A DNA stretch of 64,000 bases. Origin: Phycisphaerae bacterium. GTDB lineage: Bacteria; Planctomycetota; Phycisphaerae; UBA1845. The stretch covers positions 97,754 through 161,753 of the forward strand of contig JAJVHU010000019.1 of assembly GCA_022072505.1 (NCBI GenBank), in the 5' to 3' direction. The translations under genes were made by a program, and so were the position numbers. Shown piece after piece: positions 57,437-64,000 of this stretch (position 1 is the first letter of the stretch; every line of letters begins with the position of its first letter). The notes under the pieces are model-generated. The model did no database searches, was not told where the DNA came from, and saw nothing but the letters and a program-made list of their open reading frames with translations.

Positions 57437-58201
57437 TTACGCCACCCGTCCCACGCGGTGGATCGCCTCGCCCATCGACTCGTCCTGAAGCGACAACACC
57501 CGTGCGTTCAGCTCATACGCCCGCTGCGCCTCGATCATCGACACCAGCCCGGTCACCGGATCGAACGTCGATCGCTCCAGCGCCTGCGGTATGACCCGTC
57601 CCCGCGGCGGAATCGCCGGTTCGTCCCCGGCCTCAAAGAGGTTTCGCCCGACCTTCGTCAGCCGGTCCAGGTCGGCGAACGACGTCACGCCGAGGCGCCC
57701 GATCTCCAGGTCGCCCTGGCGCACGATGCCGTCTCCGTCGATCCGCGCTTCCGGTCCGCCTTCGATCCGGCGGATCGGCGCGCCGCCCGGATCCAGCACG
57801 CGCAGCCGCCCGCCCCCCGCCGCCAGCACCAGTTCACCGTCGGCGTTGAACGTCATGCGTCCGTCGCGCGTGAAGCGCACGCGTTCGCCGTCCTGCACGG
57901 CGAGGAACCCGTCGCCTTCGATCGCCACGTCGAGAGGCTGGTCGGTGTGTTCGATCGAACCTTGCACGTGCGCGTGATAGGTCGGCTTCGTCGTCAATCC
58001 GCCGCTCATGCCGTCGAGCACCGGGTGAACGAAGCGCATGCCGCCGGGGGCGACGCGGCTCGCCGTCGGGCGCTGCGAGAACACCGCGAGGTCGTGCTTG
58101 AACCCGTAGGTCTCCGCGTTGGCCAGGTTGTTCGCCAGCACGTTCTGGCGATACTCGTTGGCCTCCATCCCCGCGGTGGACAGATAAAGTCCGTAGATCA
58201 T
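57437..58201 (-). CDS. flgF: Flagellar proximal rod protein FlgF-like
   Basis: 254 residues. The N-terminal MIYGLYLSTAGMEANEYRQNVLANNLANAETYGFKHD and C-terminal QRAYELNARVLSLQDESMGEAIHRVG match FlgF/FlgG-type rod proteins; the shorter length and lead position before flgG favour FlgF. GGAGGAGG precedes the ATG. First gene of the flagellar block; no flagellar sigma-factor promoter was recognised upstream. Confidence 0.88.
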   Translation of the reverse strand: MIYGLYLSTAGMEANEYRQNVLANNLANAETYGFKHDLAVFSQRPTASRVAPGGMRFVHPVLDGMSGGLTTKPTYHAHVQGSIEHTDQPLDVAIEGDGFLAVQDGERVRFTRDGRMTFNADGELVLAAGGGRLRVLDPGGAPIRRIEGGPEARIDGDGIVRQGDLEIGRLGVTSFADLDRLTKVGRNLFEAGDEPAIPPRGRVIPQALERSTFDPVTGLVSMIEAQRAYELNARVLSLQDESMGEAIHRVGRVA

Positions 58202-58542
58202 CGTCCCCCCTCCTCCCGACGGCGCGAGTTCAAACGAGGGCGCGAGACCGCAAAGAAATTGCCCCGCGCCGTGCCGAACCCGCGGCCGCGTTGCCGGCGC
58301 GCGGCGGCGCTCGTGAAGGAAGAGAGGTCCGTCGCATTGAGGCGTCCTGTCCTCATGTTCGCTCGCTGATGTACGCTCGTTGGCGAAAGCTCATCACGTC
58401 GTCCGCGCGCCCTCCTGGCCCGCGTCGGGGATGTCCCTTGTCACGTCGCGTGCCACGCGCTTCGCAGCGCTCCCAACCGACTCCGGATCCCGGTGCAAGC
58501 GAAGACATAACCTGTTTTTTTGCAGCGTGTTACAATCCGATC
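58202..58542. other. Intergenic region upstream of flgF and the candidate RNA
   Basis: Divergent spacer of about 340 bases. It should contain the flgF promoter on the minus strand and the candidate RNA promoter on the plus strand. No further gene is seen; short frames crossing it look random. Confidence 0.5.
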
Positions 58543-58709
58543 TTGAAGGCTGCGCCCCGCCGCAGCGCCGCACCGAGGCGCCTCCGTCTCGGGGCATTTT
58601 GTGCATCACTTACGCATCTTCTGCCGCCTTCCGGTCAGCAACCCAGGGTTGTCTTTCTCGGGGCAGCAAGGCCTGCCGCGGAGGCCTTTGAGGGTTTTCA
58701 ATTCTTTTT
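58543..58709 (+). ncRNA. Candidate small RNA upstream of ispA
   Basis: TACAAT at 58531-58536 could start a transcript near 58543. The 5' part GCTGCGCCCCG (58551-58561) can pair with CGGGGCAGC (58659-58667), closing a domain of about 110 bases that contains further hairpins (CCGAG/CTCGG, AACCCAGGGTT). It ends with a terminator-like hairpin AAGGCCT/AGGCCTT (58668-58688) followed by TTTTCAATTCTTTTT. No coding pattern is seen. Identity unknown; a leader of ispA is an alternative. Confidence 0.4.
58668..58709 (+). terminator. Candidate intrinsic terminator
   Basis: Seven-base stem AAGGCCT (58668-58674) and AGGCCTT (58682-58688) with a seven-base loop, followed by a stretch rich in T (TTTTCAATTCTTTTT at 58695-58709). 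It would end the candidate RNA; it lies 50 bases before the ispA start codon. Confidence 0.45.
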
Positions 58710-58744
58710 GAAAGTTCCTGATAGTGTGTTCACCGGCGGTTTCT

Positions 58745-58750
58745 TAAAAT
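58745..58750 (+). promoter_or_regulatory. Candidate -10 element of ispA
   Basis: TAAAAT followed by CCTGAGGAC and the ATG of ispA. The nine-base distance implies a very short or absent leader, and the intervening GAGGAC can act as Shine-Dalgarno only if transcription starts earlier. Confidence 0.35.
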
Positions 58751-58759
58751 CCTGAGGAC

Positions 58760-59689
58760 ATGAACCGGGTCATTGAAACAACTTCCGCTGCGGCGGCGCT
58801 GACGGGGACCGACGGGCTGCCTGCCGCGTGGGCGGCGTTTGCTGAGGCGTTTGACGGGCGGCTGGCGGAGATGCTGTCCGACGACGACCTGATCCCTGCA
58901 AGGCTGATCGAGTCGATCCGGTATTCCGCGCTCGCGCCCGGGAAGCGGTTGCGGCCGTTTGTGCTGATCCGCTGTTGCGAGGCTGCGGGCGGGCGCCCGG
59001 AGGCGGCGTGGGTTCCGGCGGCGGCGGTGGAGTGCGTTCACGCCTTCAGCCTGATTCACGACGACCTGCCCGCGATGGACGATGACGACCTGCGCCGCGG
59101 GCGACCGACGAATCATCGGCAGTTCGACGAAGCCACCGCGATTCTGGCGGGCGACGGGCTGCTGGCGTGGGCGTTCAAGATGCTCGCCGCCGCGCCGCTG
59201 GAGGCGGGCTGCGTGGTCCGCCTCGCGGTGGAACTCGCCGACGCAACCGGTCCGGCGGGCATGATCGGGGGGCAGATGCTCGACATTCAGCATCAGAACA
59301 CGCCGCCGAACCTGGACGTCGTGCGGCGCATACACGAGTTGAAGACGGCGCGGTTGTTCGAGTCCTGCGCGAAGATGGGCGCGATCTGCGCAGACGCGCC
59401 TCCGGCGGTTGAGGATGCCCTCGCGCGGTACGGCCGAAGGCTGGGGCTGGCGTTTCAGATCGCCGATGACCTGCTGGACGAGACCTCCACGGCCGCCGAG
59501 ATCGGCAAACGCACGGGGAAGGATCGCGCCGCAGGCAAGCAGACGTACCCGGCCTGCATCGGTGACGGACCCAGTCGGATTGAGGCCCGGCGCCTCGTGG
59601 ACAGCGCCGTGCGGGCCCTCGACGGATTCGGGCCCGAGGCGGATGATCTTCGGGATCTGGCGAGGCGGATTCCGATGCGGCGGAGCTGA
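58760..59689 (+). CDS. ispA: Trans-polyprenyl diphosphate synthase (FPP/GGPP synthase type)
   Basis: 309 residues. The first Asp-rich motif is DDLPAMDDDD in HDDLPAMDDDDLRRGRPTNH, the second is DDLLDE in FQIADDLLDE, and the basic GKRLRP motif is at about residue 70. It condenses IPP with allylic diphosphates to farnesyl or geranylgeranyl diphosphate. dxs follows 106 bases downstream, so the pair supplies precursors for isoprenoids such as quinones and undecaprenyl phosphate. Chain length cannot be fixed from sequence alone. Confidence 0.9.
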   Translation: MNRVIETTSAAAALTGTDGLPAAWAAFAEAFDGRLAEMLSDDDLIPARLIESIRYSALAPGKRLRPFVLIRCCEAAGGRPEAAWVPAAAVECVHAFSLIHDDLPAMDDDDLRRGRPTNHRQFDEATAILAGDGLLAWAFKMLAAAPLEAGCVVRLAVELADATGPAGMIGGQMLDIQHQNTPPNLDVVRRIHELKTARLFESCAKMGAICADAPPAVEDALARYGRRLGLAFQIADDLLDETSTAAEIGKRTGKDRAAGKQTYPACIGDGPSRIEARRLVDSAVRALDGFGPEADDLRDLARRIPMRRS

Positions 59690-59795
59690 TTCGGTCGCGC
59701 CGCGGGGCGAACCGAAGGAGGAGGGCCGACGTACAAGACGCCGGGAGCGCGTCGCGTGCGGCCGGGGTCAGGGATGACAGGAGCGGAAAAACCTG

Positions 59796-61760
59796 ATGAG
59801 TTTGCTTTCCAATATTCGGGGACCGGAAGACGTGCGGGCGTTGCCCGCGTCCAGGCTCGGCGACCTTGCGAAGGAAATGCGCGAGCGGATCATCGACGTG
59901 GTCGGCAAGGGCGGGGGCCACCTGACCAGCAACCTCGGCGTGGTTGAGCTGACGATCGCGCTGCACCGCGTGTTCGACTTCGCGCACGACCGTCTGCTTT
60001 TCGACGTGGGGCATCAGTGTTACCCGCACAAGCTGCTGACCGGGCGCGCCGACCGCTTCGACACGATCCGCAAGGCGGGGGGGCTGTCGGGCTTTCCGTC
60101 GATCGACGAAAGCGACTACGACCTCTTCAACGTCGGGCACGCGGGCACGGCGATCGCCACCGGCGTGGGTCTGGCGCGGGCGGATCAGCTCCTGAAGGAG
60201 AACCGGCGGGTCGTCGCGGTCGTCGGCGACGCGAGCATCGTCAACGGCGTCGCCTTCGAGGGGCTCAACCAGGCCGGGACGCTGCGTCGGCAGTTCCTCG
60301 TTATTCTTAATGACAATGAGTGGGGCATCTCGCCGACGCAGGGGGCGTTGGCGGAGTACCTGGCGAAGTTCCGCGCGAGCAATTTTTACGAGGAGGTGAA
60401 GGCGAAGGCGAAGCAGATCCTTCCGAAACTGCCGCTGCTGGGCAAGCCGGCGTTCGACATGCTTCTTCACCTGAAAGAGGGGATCAAGGCGACGCTGTCG
60501 CCGGGGCAGATTTTCGACCACCTCAATTTTCAATACATCGGACCGATCGACGGACACGACACGGACCACCTCATCGCCACGCTCAACCTGGTCAAGGACG
60601 CGCATCACCCGGTCCTCCTGCACGTGCATACCGTCAAAGGCAAGGGCTGCGACTGGGCCACCGCCGAACCGGGCAGGTTTCACAGCCCGAAGCCCTTCAC
60701 GGTCTGCGGCGGCAAGGCGACGATCCAGAGCGGCGGCGGACGAAGCTGGACGCGCGCCTTCGTCGAGAACCTGATCGACGTCGCCGACCAGGATCGCCGC
60801 GTGTTTGCGATGACCGCCGGCATGCCGGACGGGACCGGTCTGAATCTTTTCGCGGATCGGTTCCCGGACCGCTATCTCGACGTCGGCATCGCGGAGAGCT
60901 GCACGGTGGACATGGCGGCGGGGATGGCGAAGGCGGGCCTGCGCCCGGTCTGCGCGATTTACTCCACGTTCCTTCAGCGCGCGTTCGACCAGGTTTTTCA
61001 GGAAGTCGTGCTTCAGGGGCATCCGGTGATGTTCTGCCTGGATCGCGGCGGGCTGGTCGGCGGCGACGGCGCGGTGCATCACGGTTTTCTCGACATCGCG
61101 TACCTGCGCGGCTTCCCGGGCATGACCTTGATGGCCCCGATGGACGAGGTCGAGCTGCGACAGTCGATCGAGTTCGGGCTGACGCTGGACGGCGCGTGTG
61201 CGATCCGCTATCCGCGCGACAACGTGCCCGCGCCGATGCCGGATTGTCCGCCGTTTGAGGCGGGGCGGTCGCGGGTTCTGCGGGAGGGGGGCGACGTCGT
61301 TCTGCTCTGCTACGGCGTGACCTGCCAGGCGGCGCTGGCGGCGGCCGAGCGGTTGTCGGTCGAAGGCGTCGAGGCGCGCGTCGTGAACGCCCGCTTCGCC
61401 CGTCCGATCGACCGCCGGATGGTGCGAGAGGCCTTCGATTCCGGCGCGCCGGTCCTGACGATCGAGGATCACTCGGTCAGCGGCGGGTTCGGTTCGGCGG
61501 TGCTCGAAACCGCTCAGGAGTTGGGTCTGCCGATCCAGCGCGTGACGCGCCTCGGGATGCCGGCGGATCGCTTTGTCGCGCACGCTTCGCGCGCGGCGCA
61601 GCTTGCGGAAGTCGGCATCGACGCGGAAGGCATCGCCCGCGCGGCGCGAGCGAGTCTGGCGGGCGGGTGCGGCGAGGCGACCTGCGCTGCGGCGCCCGTC
61701 GCCGGCTCGGCGCGGCGCGACGGCGTGCTCTCGTCGCCGGTCGAGCGGGTGCGGGCGTAG
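59796..61760 (+). CDS. dxs: 1-deoxy-D-xylulose-5-phosphate synthase
   Basis: 654 residues. TPP-binding motif GDASIVNGVAFEGLNQAG...NDNEWGIS, N-terminal GHQCYPHKLLTGR, the Glu/Asp in IAESCTVDMAAGMA and transketolase-type LDRGGLVGGDGAVHHG are present. It condenses pyruvate and glyceraldehyde 3-phosphate in the first step of the MEP pathway. Downstream of the prenyl synthase, so the two are likely co-transcribed. Confidence 0.95.
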   Translation: MSLLSNIRGPEDVRALPASRLGDLAKEMRERIIDVVGKGGGHLTSNLGVVELTIALHRVFDFAHDRLLFDVGHQCYPHKLLTGRADRFDTIRKAGGLSGFPSIDESDYDLFNVGHAGTAIATGVGLARADQLLKENRRVVAVVGDASIVNGVAFEGLNQAGTLRRQFLVILNDNEWGISPTQGALAEYLAKFRASNFYEEVKAKAKQILPKLPLLGKPAFDMLLHLKEGIKATLSPGQIFDHLNFQYIGPIDGHDTDHLIATLNLVKDAHHPVLLHVHTVKGKGCDWATAEPGRFHSPKPFTVCGGKATIQSGGGRSWTRAFVENLIDVADQDRRVFAMTAGMPDGTGLNLFADRFPDRYLDVGIAESCTVDMAAGMAKAGLRPVCAIYSTFLQRAFDQVFQEVVLQGHPVMFCLDRGGLVGGDGAVHHGFLDIAYLRGFPGMTLMAPMDEVELRQSIEFGLTLDGACAIRYPRDNVPAPMPDCPPFEAGRSRVLREGGDVVLLCYGVTCQAALAAAERLSVEGVEARVVNARFARPIDRRMVREAFDSGAPVLTIEDHSVSGGFGSAVLETAQELGLPIQRVTRLGMPADRFVAHASRAAQLAEVGIDAEGIARAARASLAGGCGEATCAAAPVAGSARRDGVLSSPVERVRA

Positions 61761-61869
61761 CGACGCACATCTGAAACCCCGGATCCGAGAACCGAGGTTC
61801 CCGCTTCCTAACGGGTGCGGCTCGGCAGGAGCGCGACTCGGCAAGGGAGCAGCGCAGCGAGACGCCGGG

Positions 61870-64000
61870 TCACGGTTGCATATAAAGGATCGAGTGACGG
61901 ATGCCCCAGAGGCTGATGAGCGCGCCGTCGTCGAAGTCGCGCATCGGTTCGGGGTCGATGCCCAGTCCGTTGTGGCACGCCAGCAGGTGATTGACGTCGT
62001 AAGCGTGTTTTCCGGCGTCCCAGCGGAAGGCGAAGACGGCGCCCTGAGGCGACCGTTCGAAGGCGATCGGCCGCCGCGTCAGGGTCCAGACGTCGTACAA
62101 CATCGTCACCAGCCAGCCGTCGCGCAACGCCCGGTTCTCGATCTGCTTCGTGCGGTACATCAGCATCCAGCCGTTGTGGTGCGGGAAACCGGTGTGAAAG
62201 ATGACCAGCTCTCCCGCGTCCGTGTGTCGCACGACGGGACGCGTCGAGCAGGTGACGCCGCCCTGGTCGCCGCCGATCCAGCGCTGCTCGACGCGCCGCC
62301 AGCTTGACTCGGACTCGACTTCGAACCACGCCGCCCGCATCCCCATCATCCGGCGATCCGGCTCCGGCGAGGCCGCCCCGACGACGACGACGCGCCCGTC
62401 GCGCGGGTCCACCGACCAGTCCACCGGCACGATCGACTTGAAGTCGATCGCCGGTCCGGGCGCAAGGGCGTACGACACGGCGCCGACCGCGTCGCGCGAC
62501 GCCTCCAGCCACCACGCCGTCAGGCCGTCGTCGTCGCGCCGGGCGACCAGCAGCACGCGATCCTTCATCGTGCCCGCCGAAAGCTCGACCGGCGGGAGCG
62601 CGTCCAGCCGTCGCGGCTCGTCGATCGTCGCCGCGTCGAACCGGGCGATCCACCAACCCTCGGGCCGGCGAAACAGCAGGTAGCCGGCGTCGCGCGTCCC
62701 AACGAGGAGCGGATCGAAGTTCGAACTCGCGTTGGGGACGGTGCGCGGCTCGCTCCACTGCGAATTCCCGAGGTACGTCCGCAGGCGGATCTCGCCCTGG
62801 TCCTGAGTCAGGAACGCCAGGTGAAGCGCGTCGCCCACGCGACACAGCGCCGGACCCGATCCGATCAGGTCGAGTCGGACGCGTTCGCCGCAGTGCGTCG
62901 AGCTTCCGTAGTTGATGTCCGCCCGGACCGGACCTTCGTCGAAGCGCCCGTTGTGGTTCCAGTCGATGAGCGTCGCGTCCGCGCCGTCGGCCTTAAGCGT
63001 GAAGTAGAAGGGGTCGGCTTCGAGATACCTGAGGTCTTCATAGGCGAAGGGCAGGCGCTCGGAAAGGGCGGACTCGTTGAGCACGACGTCGCGGAACTTC
63101 CCCGGCGAGAACTGCACGCGGCTGCCGTCGCCGCCGAGACCGTAATTGAACGCGTAGTTCATCAGCGACGGATACAGCGGGCACCACGGCGGCGCGGAGT
63201 CGCCGGTGTGTCCGAGGGCGAGCTGATGCCCCAGTTCATGCGCGAACGCCGCCCAGTTCGCTCCCGCGCAGCCGAGGTCGCCGAGCTGCGACGACTGTCC
63301 GCCGCCGCCTAAGCCGGTGACGAGCATCCAGTGCATGATGCCGCGCTGCTTCACGTCGAAGAACTTCGCCCCGACGTCCGCCCAGTGCCCCTGATGCTCG
63401 GCGGAAACCGGCGGGTCGAAGCGGTAGTGCAGGTCGATGCCGCGGCTGCCGTCCGGGTTCGCCGAGGGGATGGCGCGGTAGATGCGCTTCGCATCCTCGA
63501 GGCTGACGCGGGCGGCCTGCATGTCGAGACCTTCGTAGGGAGCGATGACGACAATGACGTCCTGCCGCAGCGGGTTCAGCGGCGTCTCCGGTCCGGCGAC
63601 GCCGCGCGGCAGGCCCTTCACCTCCCAGCCGTCGAGCAGGCCGTCGCCGTCGGTGTCGCGGTTGAGCGGATCCGTCCCGAGCGTTTTCTCTTCCGCGTCG
63701 GTCAGACCGTCGCTGTCCTGATCGTCGGATTTCGGGTTCGGCGTCAGCGCGACGCGGACGACGCGATGCGGGTGCGGCCGGGCGCAGGTGTAAACGATCG
63801 CCGTATCCGCAACCCCGTCGCCGTTGAAGTCGGCTGTGAACACGGCATGTACGCCCGCGTCGGGTTCATACGGCGGCGCCGAACCGCGGGCTTGAGCCCG
63901 CGCGACGTCGGGTTTCGGACCCGCCGCATCCGTCGCCGAATTCGATCTCCCGTCCGAATCCCGCAATCCGACCTCCCCCTCGACGCGCCGTTCCTCAGTG
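61870..64000 (-). CDS. Secreted TSP3/metzincin-type protein, 5' end outside the window
   Basis: At least 710 residues; the frame is still open at the window edge, so the start and signal peptide are not seen. The visible part has an FG-GAP-like segment (FTADFNGDGVADTAIVY), thrombospondin type 3 calcium motifs (DSDGLTDAEE, DTDGDGLLDGWE) and a peptidase domain with HELGHQLALGH, the metzincin zinc signature, followed by PSLMNYAFNYGL as a possible Met-turn. A long C-terminal part contains repeated beta motifs. It shares the TSP3 plus metzincin core with the protein at 13.4-15.3 kb. A half palindrome lies inside its 5' part. Confidence 0.82.
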   Translation of the reverse strand, partial: TEERRVEGEVGLRDSDGRSNSATDAAGPKPDVARAQARGSAPPYEPDAGVHAVFTADFNGDGVADTAIVYTCARPHPHRVVRVALTPNPKSDDQDSDGLTDAEEKTLGTDPLNRDTDGDGLLDGWEVKGLPRGVAGPETPLNPLRQDVIVVIAPYEGLDMQAARVSLEDAKRIYRAIPSANPDGSRGIDLHYRFDPPVSAEHQGHWADVGAKFFDVKQRGIMHWMLVTGLGGGGQSSQLGDLGCAGANWAAFAHELGHQLALGHTGDSAPPWCPLYPSLMNYAFNYGLGGDGSRVQFSPGKFRDVVLNESALSERLPFAYEDLRYLEADPFYFTLKADGADATLIDWNHNGRFDEGPVRADINYGSSTHCGERVRLDLIGSGPALCRVGDALHLAFLTQDQGEIRLRTYLGNSQWSEPRTVPNASSNFDPLLVGTRDAGYLLFRRPEGWWIARFDAATIDEPRRLDALPPVELSAGTMKDRVLLVARRDDDGLTAWWLEASRDAVGAVSYALAPGPAIDFKSIVPVDWSVDPRDGRVVVVGAASPEPDRRMMGMRAAWFEVESESSWRRVEQRWIGGDQGGVTCSTRPVVRHTDAGELVIFHTGFPHHNGWMLMYRTKQIENRALRDGWLVTMLYDVWTLTRRPIAFERSPQGAVFAFRWDAGKHAYDVNHLLACHNGLGIDPEPMRDFDDGALISLWGIRHSILYMQP
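63881..63906. repeat. Half-site of the GCGGGCT palindromic repeat family inside a gene
   Basis: GAACCGCGGGCTTGAGCCCG followed by CGCGAC matches the arms of the element in carB (10709-10734) and the intergenic half-site at 35738-35763. On the coding strand it encodes ARAQARGSA, in a low-complexity stretch. Confidence 0.5.

Noticed and set aside
58600..58670. SRP RNA-like GACCGGAAGGCGGCAG on the minus strand
   Set aside because: It resembles the GGAA apical loop region of bacterial signal recognition particle RNA, but only about 12 of 17 positions match, the symmetric loop residues differ, and promoter and terminator signals favour the plus strand.

Overview
The window is high-GC DNA from a flagellated Gram-negative bacterium, most likely a member of the Planctomycetota. 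The main clues are planctomycete-style prepilin proteins with long alanine-rich N-terminal helices, secreted proteins with thrombospondin type 3 calcium repeats, single-TM zinc-ribbon proteins, a Ycf46-like AAA ATPase, and several families of short palindromic repeats scattered in and between genes. Lineage is inferred from gene content only. No rRNA, tRNA or CRISPR array was seen.

Layout. 0.2-2.6 kb: a two-component pair whose kinase has an ETR1-type (ethylene receptor) membrane sensor. 3.1-7.1 kb: a prepilin, a small zinc-ribbon membrane protein, and a secreted subtilase. 7.4-9.4 kb: two PIN-type toxin-antitoxin modules, bounded on the left by a broken copy of the first codons of carB and on the right by intact carB. 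9.4-13.2 kb: carB, enlarged by at least three in-frame palindromic elements of two families. 13.4-19.7 kb: a LamG/metzincin secreted protein, an FtsX/MacB-like permease, a secreted helical protein and an M48 membrane protease. 19.9-21.3 kb: a second prepilin plus zinc-ribbon membrane protein pair. 21.6-27.4 kb: a B12-type radical SAM protein, a lipoprotein, two membrane proteins (one a GT-C-like glycosyltransferase) and a double-ACT protein. 27.4-33.2 kb (minus strand): a secreted multidomain protein, a Ycf46-like ATPase, a GT9 glycosyltransferase and mnmA. 33.4-36.5 kb: a secreted protein with about 12 copies of a G-D-D-x-Y repeat, and a nitroreductase. 36.5-44.8 kb (minus): guaA, a zinc-ribbon membrane protein, a lipoprotein, an M28/PDZ peptidase, then kynureninase overlapped with a GH3-family acyl-amido synthetase. 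44.9-45.8 kb: a PHP phosphatase.

45.9-58.2 kb is one long minus-strand flagellar block, transcribed flgF-flgG-flgA-flgH-flgI-flgJ-flgN-flgK-flgL-fliW-csrA-flagellin. The flagellin leader carries a strong match to the CsrA consensus next to the Shine-Dalgarno sequence, so the FliW-CsrA-flagellin circuit appears complete here. 58.5-61.8 kb: a candidate small RNA, then ispA-type prenyl synthase and dxs, two enzymes of isoprenoid supply. The window ends inside a second secreted metalloprotease-like gene on the minus strand.

The main items for follow-up are the palindromic insertions in carB, the carB 5' duplication around the toxin-antitoxin modules, the twice-occurring prepilin/zinc-ribbon pair, the ETR1-like kinase, the GH3-kynureninase operon, the candidate RNA upstream of ispA, and a recurring TANAATCC promoter element very close to start codons.
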